From the NCBI RefSeq assembly GCF_033958435.1, contig NC_134152.1, forward strand, positions 23,720,001 through 23,784,000: 64,000 nt of DNA, in the 5' to 3' direction. This DNA comes from Carettochelys insculpta. Lineage: Eukaryota; Chordata; Testudines; Carettochelyidae. Below the pieces are notes generated by a model. That model saw only the letters and a program-made list of their open reading frames with translations. It was not told the DNA's origin and made no database searches. Numbering within the stretch: position 1 is the stretch's first letter; the number at the start of each line of letters is the position of its first letter. Below are positions 32,552 to 44,654 of this stretch, in pieces. A program made the position numbers and the translations under genes.

Positions 32552-34860
32552 GAATCATAGAATCCTAGAACTGGAAGGGAGCTCGAGAGGTCAAGTTCTG
32601 TTCCTGGCCATCACAGCAGGACCAAGCACCATCAATATCATTCCTGTTAGATATTTGTCTAACCTGTTCTTAAACATCTCCAATGATGGAGATTCTACAA
32701 CCATCCCAGGCAATTTATTCTAGTACTTAACCACCCTGCCAGCTAGGATTTTTTCCTAATATCTAATCTAAGCCCTGCTTGAGGGGGGATGCTACAAATG
32801 ACATTCCCAGAGGGGGCCTGGAAAACTGCTGTGAAGCTGTTGTATTTTGGGGATTTGGGGACAGTGGTTCTATCATATGCATTGTGTGGACTATTGACCA
32901 TGTACAGGAATAAATTATACCTAGAAGAGGGTTTTCAATTGGACATTTTGAACATGATGTTCTTTTTAGGTATAACAGCAAGGGGGAAACTGAGGCAAGT
33001 GTTGCTGTTGTGCTGTTGCTTGTTAAAAAAGGCTGCTCTGAGGAGGGTCTGTCTTATGACAGGCAGATGTGGGGTTGGTCGGGCATATAAATAAGAATTT
33101 TGGGTTTGAGGAGAAGCTGGAAGCCAGCAAGAACACCAGAGGCAAGGTCCAAAATCAACCTAATCTGCCTCAGCTCCACACCCAGCAGCTAGCCCAGTTC
33201 TAGACCTTTAATCATTTTAGTTGCTCTTTTCTGGACCCTTTAAAATTTCTCCACATCTTTCCTAAAATGAAGTGCCCAGAATCGGACATAATACTCCAGT
33301 TGGGGCCTAATCGGTGCAGGGTAGAGTGAAAGAATTATTTCTTGTGTCTTGCTCAAAACACTCCAAGTAGCACACCCCAGAATCAAGTTTACTTCTATTG
33401 CAACAGCATTACAGTGTTGACTCATGTTCAGCTTGTGGTCCACTATGACCCCTAGATCCCTTTCTGCAGTACTCCTTCCTAGGGAGTCCCTTCGCACTTT
33501 GTATATATGAAACAGATTGTTCCTCCCTATGTGCAGTACTTTGCATTTGTCCGTATTGAACTTCATCCTATTTGCCTCAGACAGTTTTTTCCTGTTTGTC
33601 CAGATTTTTTTTGAATTCTGATCCTATCCTCCAAAGAACTTGCAACCCCTCCCAACTTAGGATCATCTGCAAACTTCAAAAGTGTACTCACTGTGCCATT
33701 ATCTAAATTTTTATGAAGATATTCAATAGAACTGGCCCCAAAACTGACCCCTACAGAATCCCTTCTAGCCTGAGTGTGAGCCATTAATAACTATTCTCTG
33801 TGAACGCTTATCCAACCAGTTATGCACCCAGATGCCAGTAGCCCCATCTAGGTTGCATTTCCTTATTTTATTGATAAGGTCATGTGATACTGTATCAAAT
33901 GCTTTACTGGAGTCTAGGTATACCACATCCACTGGTTTCCCTATCAGGGTTGGTCTGACGTGGTTTGTTCCTGACGAATCCATGCTGACTGTTACCTATC
34001 ACCTTATTATCTTGTAGGTGTTTGCAGATGGATTCTTGAATTATTTTCTCCATTATCTTTCCTGGCACTGAAGTTAAGCGGATTGGTCTGTAATTTCCTG
34101 GGTTGTTCTTGTTTCCCTTTTTATAGATGGGAACTATGTTTGCCCTTTCCCAATCTTCTGGAATCTCTCCCAAGTTCCATGACTTTTCAAAGATCATTGC
34201 TAGTGGCTCAGATACCTCCTCTATCAGCTCCTTGAGTATTCTAGGATGCATTTATTGCATCAGGTCCCAGTGGCTTGAAGATATCTAACTTTTCTAAATA
34301 ACTTATAACTTTTCTTTCCCTATTTTAACTTCTTGACCTACCCCATTTCCACTAGCATTCACTATGTTAGGCATCCAGTCTCCATCAACCTTCTTGGTGA
34401 AAAATGAAATGAGGAAATCATTAAGTACCTCTGCCATTTCCACATTTTTTGTTATTGTTTCTCCCTCTTCATTGAGCAGAGGGCCTATCCTGTCCTTGGT
34501 ATTCCTCTTGCTTTAATATATTTGTAGAAGGTTTTCTTGTTTCCCTTCATCTCAAGCTAGATTGAGCTTGTATTGTGCTTCTGCCTTTCTAATTTTGCTC
34601 CTACATTCCTGTGTTAGTTGTTTGTATTCCTCCTTTGTTATTTGACCTATTCTCCATTTTTATACAACTCCTTTTTGATTATTTTTAGGTAATTTAAGAT
34701 CTCCTTGTTAAGCCAAGCTAGTCTCTTACCACACCTCCTATCCTGACTATGCAAAGGAATGGTTTGCTTTTGCACCCGTAGTAATGTCCCTTTGAAAAAT
34801 TGCCAGCTGTCTTTAACTGGTTTTTCCATTATGAACAACGGAATTTTTTTGGCGTAGTAA
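32552..34860 (-). pseudogene. CR1 LINE relic with reverse-transcriptase domain
   Basis: CR1 elements are the main LINEs of turtles, crocodilians and birds. On the minus strand the pieces follow reverse-transcriptase order: KPVKDSWQFFKGTLL (34838-34647), HPRILKELIEE and GEIPEDWERANIVPIYKKG with NPGNYRPI (34251-33904), the palm A motif VYLDSSKAFDTVSH (33983-33765), the palm C motif LKFADD (33784-33563), and a post-palm block KCKVLHIGRNN and AERDLGVIVD (33566-33240). Stops and frameshifts separate them. The CR1 3' end is marked by the 'aatcatagaatcctaga' terminal repeat at 32552. The endonuclease is missing, so the copy is 5'-truncated. Confidence 0.9.
32781..33200. mobile_element. Foreign segment inside the CR1 relic
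   Basis: CR1 homology breaks after 'aatctaagccctgctt' and resumes at 'tctagacctttaatcatttt'. The intervening 420 bp is unrelated and holds a TATAAATA-like motif (about 33086-33093). It may be an LTR piece inserted with loss of about 170 bp of CR1, but no duplication was found. Confidence 0.4.
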
Positions 34861-35400
34861 ACTATGTGTGCTATTAGAAGTTAAAATGATCAGGATGAGC
34901 ACTTCAAGTCATGCCTGGGAGAAAAGTACAAAGTTAAAGAAGGTCTAAAGTTCATGAATACCTGGGCATCCGACAAGTCAGATATTTTGGTATTAAGCAA
35001 ACAACCAAATACCACAAAGTAGATAAAGGAGAATATGTAAAAAACAAAATACCATTAAATCTGACAGCTGATTGGTATTCCAGCAAAGTGAGCCTAATGA
35101 GATGCAGTTAATAAGACCTCAACATCCAAGGGACTGAGTCTGACAGGAAAGTCATGGAGACATTGATAGCCGCAAGAAAAATAAAAAAGAAGAATACCAG
35201 CAGTATTTGCATTTGTAAATTTCTTCCACAGTCTGAAGCAGCAATTAATAAATCTGGAATCTGACCATATGCCGTATCCATTTTCTGCAGTTATCATTTT
35301 GTGATGCCTCAGTCTGTTCTAGGCACTTTACATTAGCAATAAAAGGACATGAGGCCTTCCCGGAAGATCTTAAATTCTAAGTTCAGCCATGTTGCATTAC
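34861..35400. other. Intergenic, nothing recognised
   Basis: No supported feature. Confidence 0.45.
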
Positions 35401-35403
35401 TAT

Positions 35404-36085
35404 GGCTACGTCTACACGTGCAGCCAACATCGAAATAGTCTATTTCGATGAATAACGTCTACACGTCCTCCAGGGCCGGCAACGTCGATGTTCAACTTCG
35501 ACGTTGCTCAGCCCAACATCGAAATAGGCGCAGCGAGGGAACGTCTACACGTCAAAGTAGCACACATCGAAATAGGGATGCCAGGCACAGCTGCAGACAG
35601 GGTCACAGGGCGGACTCAACAGCCAGCTGCTCCCTTAAAGGGCCCCTCCCAGACACAGTTGCACTAAACAACACAAGATACACAGAGCTGACAACTGGTT
35701 GCAGACCCTGTGCCTGCAGCATAGATCCCCAGCTGCCGCAGAAGCAGCCAGAAGCCCTGGGCTAAGGGCTGCTGCCCACGGTGACCATAGAGCCCTGCAG
35801 GGGCTGGAGAGAGAGCATCTCTCAACCCCCCAGCTGATGGCCACCATGGAGGACCCAGCAATTTCGACGTTGCGGGACGCAGATCGTCTACACGGTACCT
35901 ACTTCGACGTTGAACGTCGAAGTAGGGCGCTATTCCTATCTCCTCATGAGGTTAGTGACTTCGACGTCTCGCCGCCTAACGTCGAAGTTAACTTCGAAAT
36001 AGCGCCCGACGCGTGTAGATGCGACGGGCGCTATTTCGAAGTTGGTGCCGCTACTTCGAAGTAGCGTGCACGTGTAGACGCAGCT
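35404..36085. mobile_element. CpG-rich Harbinger-type miniature element, copy 2
   Basis: 682 bp of the same family as 31605-32314, flanked by TAT (35401-35403 and 36086-36088). It lacks one copy of the GTTGCGACAT palindrome near the left end and has scattered substitutions (for example CCTACTTCGACGTT at 35898-35911), so it is clearly older than or a different subtype from the other two copies. Confidence 0.85.
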
Positions 36086-36088
36086 TAT

Positions 36089-36710
36089 GGGTGTCAAAAG
36101 AGGAGGGGGGAGGAAGAAAGGTACATCAGCAAGGAGATCATCAGTTAAGGTATGGTTACATCATGTGGGAATAACAGTTGCTTAAGGGAATCCAAGTTCA
36201 AGATGGAGATATTCAAATCCAGTCTGGCTGCAGTCAACCAAATGGGTTTTCTGTCATCAGTAGATCAAGCAGGACACCTGCCGAGTGCTGGACTACCCAC
36301 AGAAGCTGCGCAGATTTAACTAAACTGGTTCAATTAAAACCTGTAACCTCTTGTGAGCACACTATCAAATCAATGCCTTTCCCTTGTCTGAATGCTCTTA
36401 AATCAGTTTAAGAATGCTTTATAGCATTTTATTTAAACACGTTGTTTGAATTGGTGCAGGTTTTGCACGCAGAAAAGGTACTGGAAGAACTCTTTCACAT
36501 CTCATGGAAGATTTCTTCAGTTTACCTTTTGGATGGCTTTTCCAATACAGATCATTAATGGAGCCACTACCAGATCAAGGCATACATTAAAAATAAGTTG
36601 GGATCTGAATTTCTTACGATCCATACATATAATTCTGCAGAGGGCAGAATCTGGTAGCAGTTCTTTGGCCTCTTGTTACCTAGTTGATATTGATATTCCT
36701 TTCATAGACA
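36089..36710. other. Intergenic, nothing recognised
   Basis: No supported feature. Confidence 0.45.
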
Positions 36711-36794
36711 AAAACAACAATAAGTCCTGTGGCACCTCATAGACTAACATGTTTTGGAGCATAAGCTTTTGTGGGCAAAGACCCACTTCATCAG

Positions 36795-37436
36795 ATTACA
36801 TACAGCCCCCAACTCAAACCACTGCAATGCATTATTAAAGACCTACAACCTACCCTTAATCAGGATACCACACTCGAGAAGGCCCTAGGTGACAGGCCTG
36901 TTCTCTCCTACAGACAACCTCCCAACCTTATGAGGATTCTCACCAACAATCACAGTCTATACCGCAAGAACACCAGTCCTGGAACTTTTCCTTGCAGCAA
37001 AGCTCATTGCCTTCTTTGTCCACATATTTATTCTGGAGATACCATCACTGGACCTAACCAGGTTATTCACAGAATCACGGGCACATTCTTATGTTCCTCA
37101 ACTAACATCATATATGCCATCATGTCCCAACAACGCCCAGATGCTTTGTATATTGGACAGACTTCAAACTCTCTTAGACAAAGAATTAATGGGCACAAAA
37201 CAGACATAAAAACACTCCTGATCCACAAACCGGCCAGCCAGCATTTTAATGGAGTGGGACATTCTGTTAATGACCTGGAGGTTTGCATCATACTGAAGAG
37301 GAATTTTCACAACAGGTTGGAAAGAGAGGCTGCTGAACTCTCCTTTATATTCAAATTTGACACATTAACACGTGGTTTGAACTGGGATGGGAAATTTTTA
37401 GGTCACTATAGGGGCTCTTTTGCATACTTGGCTTAA
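36795..37436 (+). pseudogene. Penelope-like GIY-YIG endonuclease (C-terminal part)
   Basis: Penelope-like retroelements couple a reverse transcriptase to a GIY-YIG endonuclease that nicks the target. This open frame keeps the endonuclease half. It has a Cys-rich linker (CSKAHCLLC), the YIGQT motif, the LRQRI arginine, the NGH histidine and a RLEREAAE segment with the likely catalytic Glu. The frame extends back to 36771 only because it reads into the inverted arm (MGKDPLHQ), which is not part of the protein. No stop or frameshift is seen from 36795 to the TAA at 37434-37436, so the piece is well preserved, but with the polymerase missing the copy cannot work alone. Confidence 0.88.
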
Positions 37437-37513
37437 TTTAATTCTTGACTCCCCCTACACCTTCTGTCCCTCTATGCCCTGATTTGCTCACCTTGATAAT
37501 ATTTTTCTGATTG

Positions 37514-38100
37514 TCATAGAATCATAGAAGAGTAGGACTGGAAGGGACCTTGAGAGTCCATCGAGTCCAGCCCCCTGCCCTCATGGCAGGACCAAGCATT
37601 TTCTAGACCATCCCTGAAAGCCATCTATCTAACCTCTTCTTAAATAGCTCCAGTGATGGAGATTCTACCACCTCCCTTGGGAATTTGTTCCAGTGTTTGT
37701 TCACCCTGACAGTTAGGAACTTTTTCCTAATGTCCAACCTGAACCTCCCCTGCTGCACTTTCAGTCCATTGCCTCTTGTTTTATCCTCAGAGGCAAGGAA
37801 GAACAAGTTCCCTCCCTCTGCCTTATGACACCCTTTTAAATACCTGAAAACTGCTATCATGTCACCCCTCAATCTTCTCTTTTCCAAACTAAACAAGCCC
37901 AATTCTTTCAGCCTTTCTTCATAGGTCATGTTCTCTAGACCTTTGATCATTCTCGTTGCTCTCCTCTGGACCCTCTCCAATTTGTCCACATCCTTCCTGA
38001 ACTGCGGTGCCCAGAACTGGACACAATACTCCAGCTGAGGCCTAAGCAGCGCAGAGTAGAGCGGAAGAATGACTTCTCGTGTCTTGTTCACGACACACCT
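37514..38100 (-). pseudogene. CR1 LINE 3' fragment nested in the Penelope element
   Basis: Minus-strand reading NKTREVILPLYSALLRPQLEYCVQFWAP, then ERVQRRATRMIKGLE, RLKELGLFSLEKRRLRGDM and KKRLDRWLSGMV, ending in the CR1 3' tail and the 'atagaatcatag' terminal repeat. This is the C-terminal end of the CR1 polymerase protein. The frame is open, suggesting it is younger than the CR1 at 32552. A longer upstream frame reads into the LTR and is artificial. Confidence 0.9.
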
Positions 38101-38151
38101 GTCAATCTTGATTACTATTTTTGGTTCTCTGTTCCTTAAATATTGAGTCTG

Positions 38152-38570
38152 TGTGATGGGGTTCAGTGGTCCCCCTGCACTGCACCCCGTCTGCTGGCAG
38201 GATTGACTCTCACTCAGCAGGTACAACAGAAGGTTTATTAGGCAACAGATGCCCAGTTTCTCACAGAAGCGACAGCACAGCAGCCAGAGACAGTCCTTCC
38301 AACCCGTCCTGGGGAGAAGACCCTGAGGGGTGCCCCTCTGGGGTGTAGCTTTCCCCCTCCTCAGGCTGGCTGCCTTCCAGCCCCTCTTTGCCCAGCTTCC
38401 TAACTGCCGCCCCCGATTCAAAACTCAGCTCAGCTCCTCCCTCCTCTTTGTTCAGGGCAGAGGTGTTACCTGCCAGTTGTAGCCCCAGGGTCATCCTTAG
38501 CCACTGGGAGCTGCTGCTTGCCTCAGACATCCAGCCTGACTCACACATGCACTCCCCCCACTCCATCACA
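38152..38570 (-). mobile_element. Solo LTR, 5-bp target duplication, nested in the Penelope element
   Basis: 419 bp, TGTGATGG at the minus-strand start and CCATCACA at its end. GTCTG flanks it at 38147-38151 and 38571-38575. The AATAAA signal is intact (plus 38234-38239). It is a near-identical inverted counterpart of 57735-58149. It is an endogenous LTR remnant without internal genes. Confidence 0.88.
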
Positions 38571-38672
38571 GTCTGTTCTGCTATGGCTAAGAAGTGGGTC
38601 TATCCCATGAAAGCTCATCACCTAATACATTATTTTGTTAGTCTTTAAAGTACTACTGGACTGCTTTTTTGT

Positions 38673-39004
38673 ATTTGAAAGGGTAAGGATTGTAAGTCTT
38701 AAGCAAAGACTTCCCTTCGTCCAAATGTTTTTCAGTTAAAGTCCAGTGTTTGATAAAGTGACATTAACAGCAGCAACCAAAAGACATGGAGGGCTCACTG
38801 ATAACTATAATAAAACTCCTACTGGCTGCAATGGGAAGAGTGGTTCACCCACAGTTTTCAACAGTTGGGATCAGAATAACTTCCTTGTCAATGAAAGTTG
38901 GGACCATAAAGCCTAGAAGAGCTGGGGCTTAGCCTAGGCACACATTAACCAGTGGTTCTATAGTCTCCGTGGAGCCTTCCAGAAAAACAGAGTAGCTAAA
39001 CCTT
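38673..39004. other. Intergenic, nothing recognised
   Basis: No supported feature. Confidence 0.45.
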
Positions 39005-39340
39005 TAACAGCAAATCTCTTAGGCCCACTTCCAGCTGGGCTGACAGCCACTGCAGGCCCTGTGGCAAAGAGTTGGGGGGGTGACTCTGTGCCCCTGGAAG
39101 GGGTGGGGCCTCAAACCAAAGGGGCAGGGCCTCAGACAGTCAGCCCATAATAATACCCAGACTGTGGCACCCTGTCTTCCTCTAGAGCCATGTGGAATGG
39201 CACTCCAGTAGCCATTCAAAGGGGCCCAGGGCTCTGGCCACTGCCACTGTCACAGTAGCAGTGTCAAAGGGCAGGAGCTCTGGGCTCCTTAGAATTGCCA
39301 GGCCCCAGAGCAATTGCCTCTTTTGCTCCCTGGCAGCAGG
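39005..39340. repeat. GC-rich dispersed repeat, copy 3
   Basis: Shares 'attcaaaggggcccagggctctggcc' in pieces and 'caattgcctcttttgctcc' with 16850-17240 and 41690-42010. Confidence 0.5.
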
Positions 39341-41689
39341 TCTGCCCACTTCATACCTAATATAGTGGCACACCTCTGGACCAGAGAAACATGCACAGAC
39401 ATGAGTGCACACACAAATACAAGCCTCACAGAGCATACCCAACTTCTCACCCCTTTGGAGCTCACCTTTAAACACTCTGGCACCAATCCTCTGGTAGCTT
39501 CACCCCACCTCACTGGTGCAAAACCAACCTTAAATTGGGTGGATATGGCCCTTTAAATATCTCCTGTGCATATGGGATGCCTCAGGTGGCATAGAGCTGC
39601 AGATCCTGCAAAGGAAGTGTGGCCAGGTGCCCCAGAAGACCCCTAGCTGCCGTAGCTTACCCTTGTGGTCACTGACAGAAGGTACATGTTGGTGCTGGTG
39701 CGGGATCAAGGCAGTACAGAGGACATCTTTATGCCAGTTAATTGAGCTGTGCTGACTGGTCCCCAGACACAGCTGCCCTTCTGGCTTGCTATTTTTTTCT
39801 TTCTCAAAAGAGCAGAATTTGCGATAACATCTCTTAAAATATCCTTGAGGACCGTTTGATATTTTTTTCTTGTTTAAGTTATGTGAAATAATGAGAAACA
39901 CAATTTAAACAGAGCAGTGTTTTGTTTCTCCTCAAGTGACCTTATCTTGTGGGTGATTAAGGGAGAGCAGTGTATTGTAGGTCAACTCAAACTACTCTAT
40001 TTTTTTGTGACCCCACTAATGGAGATTAGGAATAAGACTAGATACCTTAACTGGCCGTGGTATTTGACCAATCCATTAGCCAGCTGAATGCTCCCACTTA
40101 ATGAGTCTAAGGACATGGGATTGATGAAAGAAATTCAGAAGTGAGCTAGTATATTTGCTGAGGAGCTAATTATCTATGTCATGGAGCCAAACAGCCCTGT
40201 GCCCAGGTGGTAGAGCAGATGTGGAAGGTTTAGAAAGCACGTGTAGATTTCAGCTGGGAAATGATTGCAAGTGTTCACTATTAAAGCAACAAAAGGGATA
40301 CGCATGTGTGTATCTTACTGATTTATATTCTCTCACAGGCTATTCAGGGAAGGGAATGAGCAAGGGTTACATAAGGGCTGCTGACTTCATTTAGAATTAA
40401 ATGGAATTGAGTCAACTGATGCTTTTCTGAAACAATTCTCCCTCATTGTGTTCCCACCTCCCCCAGCAAAAAAAAAAAAAAAAAAAATTAGTAGGTTTCA
40501 TTCTACCTCTCAATTTAGGACCTTTTTAAGTTGTCTGATGAATTTGACAATTCAGCTGGTCCTCTACTGTTTCAGCTACTAAGGAAATTCCAGTCAGGAT
40601 CTGCTGGATCAGATATCCTGCATCTCAGTTGACCCAAATCCCCCATGCTGGCTTTCACACCATTAGGGACCTTTGCAGACTTAGTGGCTAATAACTTGTT
40701 TACCTATTCACAGCACAGGATTTGATTAGAAATCTCAGAGTCTAAAGGACAGAGATGTTAACATTTTTATTTCTCGTTATTGTATAGTGTGATTTTTTTT
40801 ATATCATTGAAATGAGCAGAAGTTAAAAGGAGATTAATGTGCCCCTTCCTATTTCTGGGACACCTTATAGAGCTAACTCACCAAAAAAGGACCACACTAA
40901 TGAGGGGAAATCACTGCAGTGTTCTGAAATGGCTGTATTCATTTTTTTAGGCTGCAGGGATCACACGCCTCATTTACACTCTTCTGGTTCTGAGCAGAGT
41001 TGAGTGACAGTGGTAAAATCTTCCCAAACCAGCTCATGCTACTGCTAGCATGGTGGGCGGGGGGCAGGAAGAGGGGCTGCTGTCGTGGTGCTATTGCTAT
41101 GGTGGGAAAATTTGACAAAAACCCGAATACTGCCACAGCCCTGGAGGCATTCAGAAAGCACAGGCTTTCAGAGAAGCTAAGTAAACCTAGCTCATGTTAA
41201 GACGCCTTCACAGATCCCTGGCAGGGGTGTAACGTTACAACATCTCAGTGCAGATAAGGCTGACACATATTTTCAAGCATAGTGAGAGTTTAGGGCTATA
41301 TTTAACGAAAACACCAAGTTCTGCGCTTTAGCGATGTTCTTTCGCATCTGAGTCTAAGACCCTGAGATTGACAAATTCTCTGTAGCTTCTCTTTCTGATG
41401 AGTTGCTCTGAGCAGAACTGCTGTTCCCTCAGCTTGGATTTGGTTGAGGCGAAGGATGTGCCTTCAAGGTGAACTTACTGAGGGGATTTTATTTAATCAC
41501 AGCCAATTTCTAATGCATTTATTCTCTCCTCTTAGTTTAGACAAATGCAGCAGCATTTCTTTTTCCTCAAAGGAATGAGCATGTGCAGGGCAGGGCTTAT
41601 TCTGCAGGTACAGGCCTGCAAATTGTGAAAGAGAGGCATGGCGTTATTCCAACTTCTTGTCCCAACTCCAAAGATGACATCAGCATTTG
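39341..41689. other. Intergenic, nothing recognised
   Basis: No supported gene. A poly-A run lies at about 40467-40486. Confidence 0.45.
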
Positions 41690-42010
41690 GTCCATATATA
41701 CAGGGCTGGTGAGCGACTTAGTCAAGCCCTGGGCAATGTGGAGAGGCTGGAGGGCTTGGCTTCAGGGCCCTCTGAAGCAACAGGGGCTCAGGCAGAAGGG
41801 GTGGGGCCAGGAACAGCCAGCTCTCAGCACCTCATGGAAAATGCCACACCTCTCCCACCCAGTCCTCAGCTCTGCTGGTGATGTAAAGGGCCTGGGGTGC
41901 CAGCCATTGCTATTGCCATGATAGGAGTCAGGGAGGCCCGGATAACCAGGGCCTTTGAAATAGCCAGGCTCTGGGCAACTGCCTCCTTGCCCCCACTGAC
42001 TCCTGGTGGT
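41690..42010. repeat. GC-rich dispersed repeat, copy 4
   Basis: Shares 'gggctctgggcaactgcctc'-like and 'ggtggggccaggaacagcc' stretches with copies 1 and 3. Confidence 0.5.
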
Positions 42011-42147
42011 GACCCTGTATATTTGTCAGTTGGCCTGCAATGAAATAGCACTAAAATGATCACCTGAACAAGTGGCAAGAGAATAATGATGACACTAGAG
42101 GGAAGGTGAGATAAAAAGCAGAATGGCAACCTTTCCACCCTCCAAAG

Positions 42148-42809
42148 CAGGGGTCGACAACCAAAACAGCAAGAAGAGCCTTTTTTTTTCTTTGATTTGG
42201 TAATAACTCAGTAATTCAAGAACTGCAATGCAGTTAAATGCAAGATGGTTCTTAATAAGTGATGGCAAACCATACTTTTTGTAACCCCTATTTTAAAAAC
42301 TGCGTGCGTGCGTGCATGCGCGCACACACACACAAAACGATTTGTAATGTGATACATGTTTGCTGCAGGTCCTCCACAAACTTTTTACATATTCTATTGC
42401 CAGTTTTTTATATGTGTGTGTTTGTACCAATGCAGCCAGTTTTACTTCATGTTTAATTTCAGTTTTCTTTCTTAAAATGTGTGTTTTTCCTTCACAGCAG
42501 GAATGCCACAAGTTTCCTTTTCCTTTTCAAAATCAAGATTCTATTAGCAAAACGATCAAAACACAGATGCAGTATCATATCCCACTATGCACTGCCCATA
42601 TGAAATGGGGAGTTATCCAGCGTTTCGAGATCACATGCCGTTTGCTATTTAGAAATGAGTTTTTCATTGTTGGGCTTTTAGATGTTCACCATTTATTGAA
42701 AATAATCAGTTTTTTTTTTTTCTTACTTTGCAATTATAGTGTCAGGAGCCACAAAGAAGTTCTTAAACAGCCTCATGTGGTTCCGGAGCCGCAGGTTGCG
42801 GACCCCCTA
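42148..42809. mobile_element. hAT element, non-autonomous, with 8-bp target duplication
   Basis: Left end CAGGGGTCGACAACC and right end 'ggttgcggacccccta' are inverted. CTCCAAAG (42140-42147) and CTCCAAGG (42810-42817) flank it. Both ends carry 'aagagcc' and 'ggagcc' motifs that are typical of this group. The interior holds a GTGCGTGC/GCACACAC tract at about 42300-42335 and no transposase. Confidence 0.82.
42300..42335 (+). repeat. Alternating purine-pyrimidine tract
   Basis: GCGTGCGTGC followed by GCGCACACACAC, a potential Z-DNA and microsatellite site inside the hAT element. Confidence 0.8.
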
Positions 42810-43007
42810 CTCCAAGGGAACCACACTCATTTCTGGCTGAGCTCGGCTACTAGGCAGCACCAGCTCAGCACATAAGTCTTAAAAGCATATTTGAATATAC
42901 CACACCCGTTTCTCTGATATAATAATGAGTGTAACATCAGCAGCATTTTTCAACCTCTTTGTATAAAATGCAGGATTGTTTTTAAGGCAGATCAGACAGA
43001 TACAAAG

Positions 43008-43370
43008 CACCTGGGCTTTTGCTGGGAAAAACTGTGGAGCATCTATATGCAAAATGTGCTTTGTTGCCAGTTTGTCAACAAAACCCAGCACATCTGTCGG
43101 CAGCATTATACCTCTCCCCGTTCAGCTATACCACCTCTCTTGATAGTATTCTGTTGACAAAACAGCCATGTGGACACTCTGGGGACCTTTTATCTTCCTT
43201 GTTTGCAGAGCTTCCTGTTAGCCGTTCTGTCACGAGAGGGCCGGGCAGTCTGGCTGCTGTCTGTCAACAGAGCAGATTGCTCTTTCAATCTGCTTTTATG
43301 TGTAGACGCAATCTGTCGACAGAAATTTTGCTGGGAAATCTCTGCTGACAGTGACTGTGTAGATGAAGCC
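43008..43370. mobile_element. Harbinger-type miniature element, TTTTGTTGACAAAA family, copy 2
   Basis: Aligns with 23701-24142 through 'catctatatgcaaaatgtgc', 'ttctgttgacaaaacagcc' and 'gctgggaaatctctgctgac', ending 'gtgtagatgaagcc'. The left terminus is missing, so the copy is truncated. Confidence 0.75.
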
Positions 43371-44650
43371 ATAGTGGAGAAAAACATGAGGTCTGCATTA
43401 GCAACAGTAAGGAGGGCCAATCTCTTAAACTCCATTTTAAACAAAAAAACTCCACACTGCTTATAGTGTCCACTATAGTATTCTATACTGAAGAATAGTC
43501 AGTATATGTGAGGCAAAAAACGCATCTTATTAAGAATAAATGTAGAATCCTCATACAGCCAATCTGTTCCATTATAGAATAGTTTTTACTTTGTGGGCTT
43601 TTAAAGCTTTTTAGTTGCAGTGCTTTGAGAATGTGGCCTTCTAATTAGACATTAAAATGTAAATCCCCCCAGCTGAACTACATGCAAAATATTATCTTCT
43701 AGTGTCAGTGTCACAGAAAGGATTTTCTCTGTGTGCACTGAAAGGCAGATAGGCTCAGTGGGTATCTGACCGCCATGTCAAACCTTTCCTAATGTCTTTG
43801 GTGTTTTAGATTGTAGGGTGCGGGGGGTGGGGGGAATGGTTAGAACAAGGGCTGAGTGTCAGAATTCCTGGATTCTGTTTTTGCCTCACCCATGCACACT
43901 GAGACCATGGGCCATTTTTCACTGTGCGCAGTTTGTGTATCACTGCTGTCATCGAAAACGTCTACAATCATACTTAGCTACTTCACAGGGAAGCGGCAAG
44001 GGTTAATTAATGTTTACAAAATATGCTAAGATCCCAAAACTTAAGCTGCTATAAAAGTGCAACATATAATTAGAAATTTTAGTCATTTATCATTGATGCT
44101 AATTACGCCATCTCATCAGACATGGCTTCCCTGTGTAACTGGAGCTTACCTCTAGGCATTTCCATGACCCACCTGAGACTCACTGTTTCATCCTTCTTTA
44201 TTCCTTAGCCTCCAGGTTCATGTGGTAGAGTGACCATCACTTCTGTATTGGCCAAAGAATAGCTGAGACTGTCGAGTGAAATGGTATTTCCCCTATGGAA
44301 TGTCTGGGTGAGCCAGGGAAATCCCATTGTTTCTTGCAGAGCACCCTGGCTGCAGCAAGATTCAAGCTTCCCAGAAAGGCGCCCATTGGGAATGCATAAG
44401 TACAAACACAAGTCATTGAGAGATGCCTGCTCTAGAGAGATTGTTCCCGTTTCCATTGAAGTCAATAGCAAAACTCCCCTTGACTTCAGCGCAGCAGGAT
44501 CTGGACCGTAGTCTTTGATACATATGTTTCCTATTAATAGAATGGTATAATTAGGCTTGTGCAGCTGCTTGACAAACTGGATCCAAGAGTAACATAAGGT
44601 GTTGATTTTTAGTATCAATCCTTCCAAGTCCCTCTACTAATTTAATTTAA
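43371..44650. other. Intergenic, nothing recognised
   Basis: No supported gene. A G-rich run with quadruplex potential lies at about 43816-43842. The 44440-44510 stretch ('ccattgaagtcaatagcaa', 'ccttgacttcagcg') is a small inverted motif common in reptile intergenic DNA. Confidence 0.45.
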
Positions 44651-44654
44651 ATGA

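Larger units (their letters stand above)
36714..38672 (+). mobile_element. 5'-truncated Penelope-like element with two nested insertions
   Basis: Order along the plus strand: an inverted family A arm (36714-36795), a GIY-YIG endonuclease reading (to 37436), a 3' UTR, a CR1 fragment (37514-38100), more 3' UTR ('tttttggttctctg'), a solo LTR (38152-38570), and the terminal family B arm ('aagaagtgggtct' to 'ctggactgctttttt'). Removing the two insertions restores the order seen in the fragment at 1091-1283. The reverse-transcriptase half is missing. Confidence 0.85.

Noticed and set aside
38100..38421. N-terminal part of a 272-residue minus-strand frame
   Set aside because: The frame joins the solo LTR, the Penelope 3' UTR and the CR1 C-terminus. 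Only the CR1 part has coding history.
42360..42875. 171-residue plus-strand frame
   Set aside because: Lies within the non-autonomous hAT element and runs past its right terminus; no transposase motifs.
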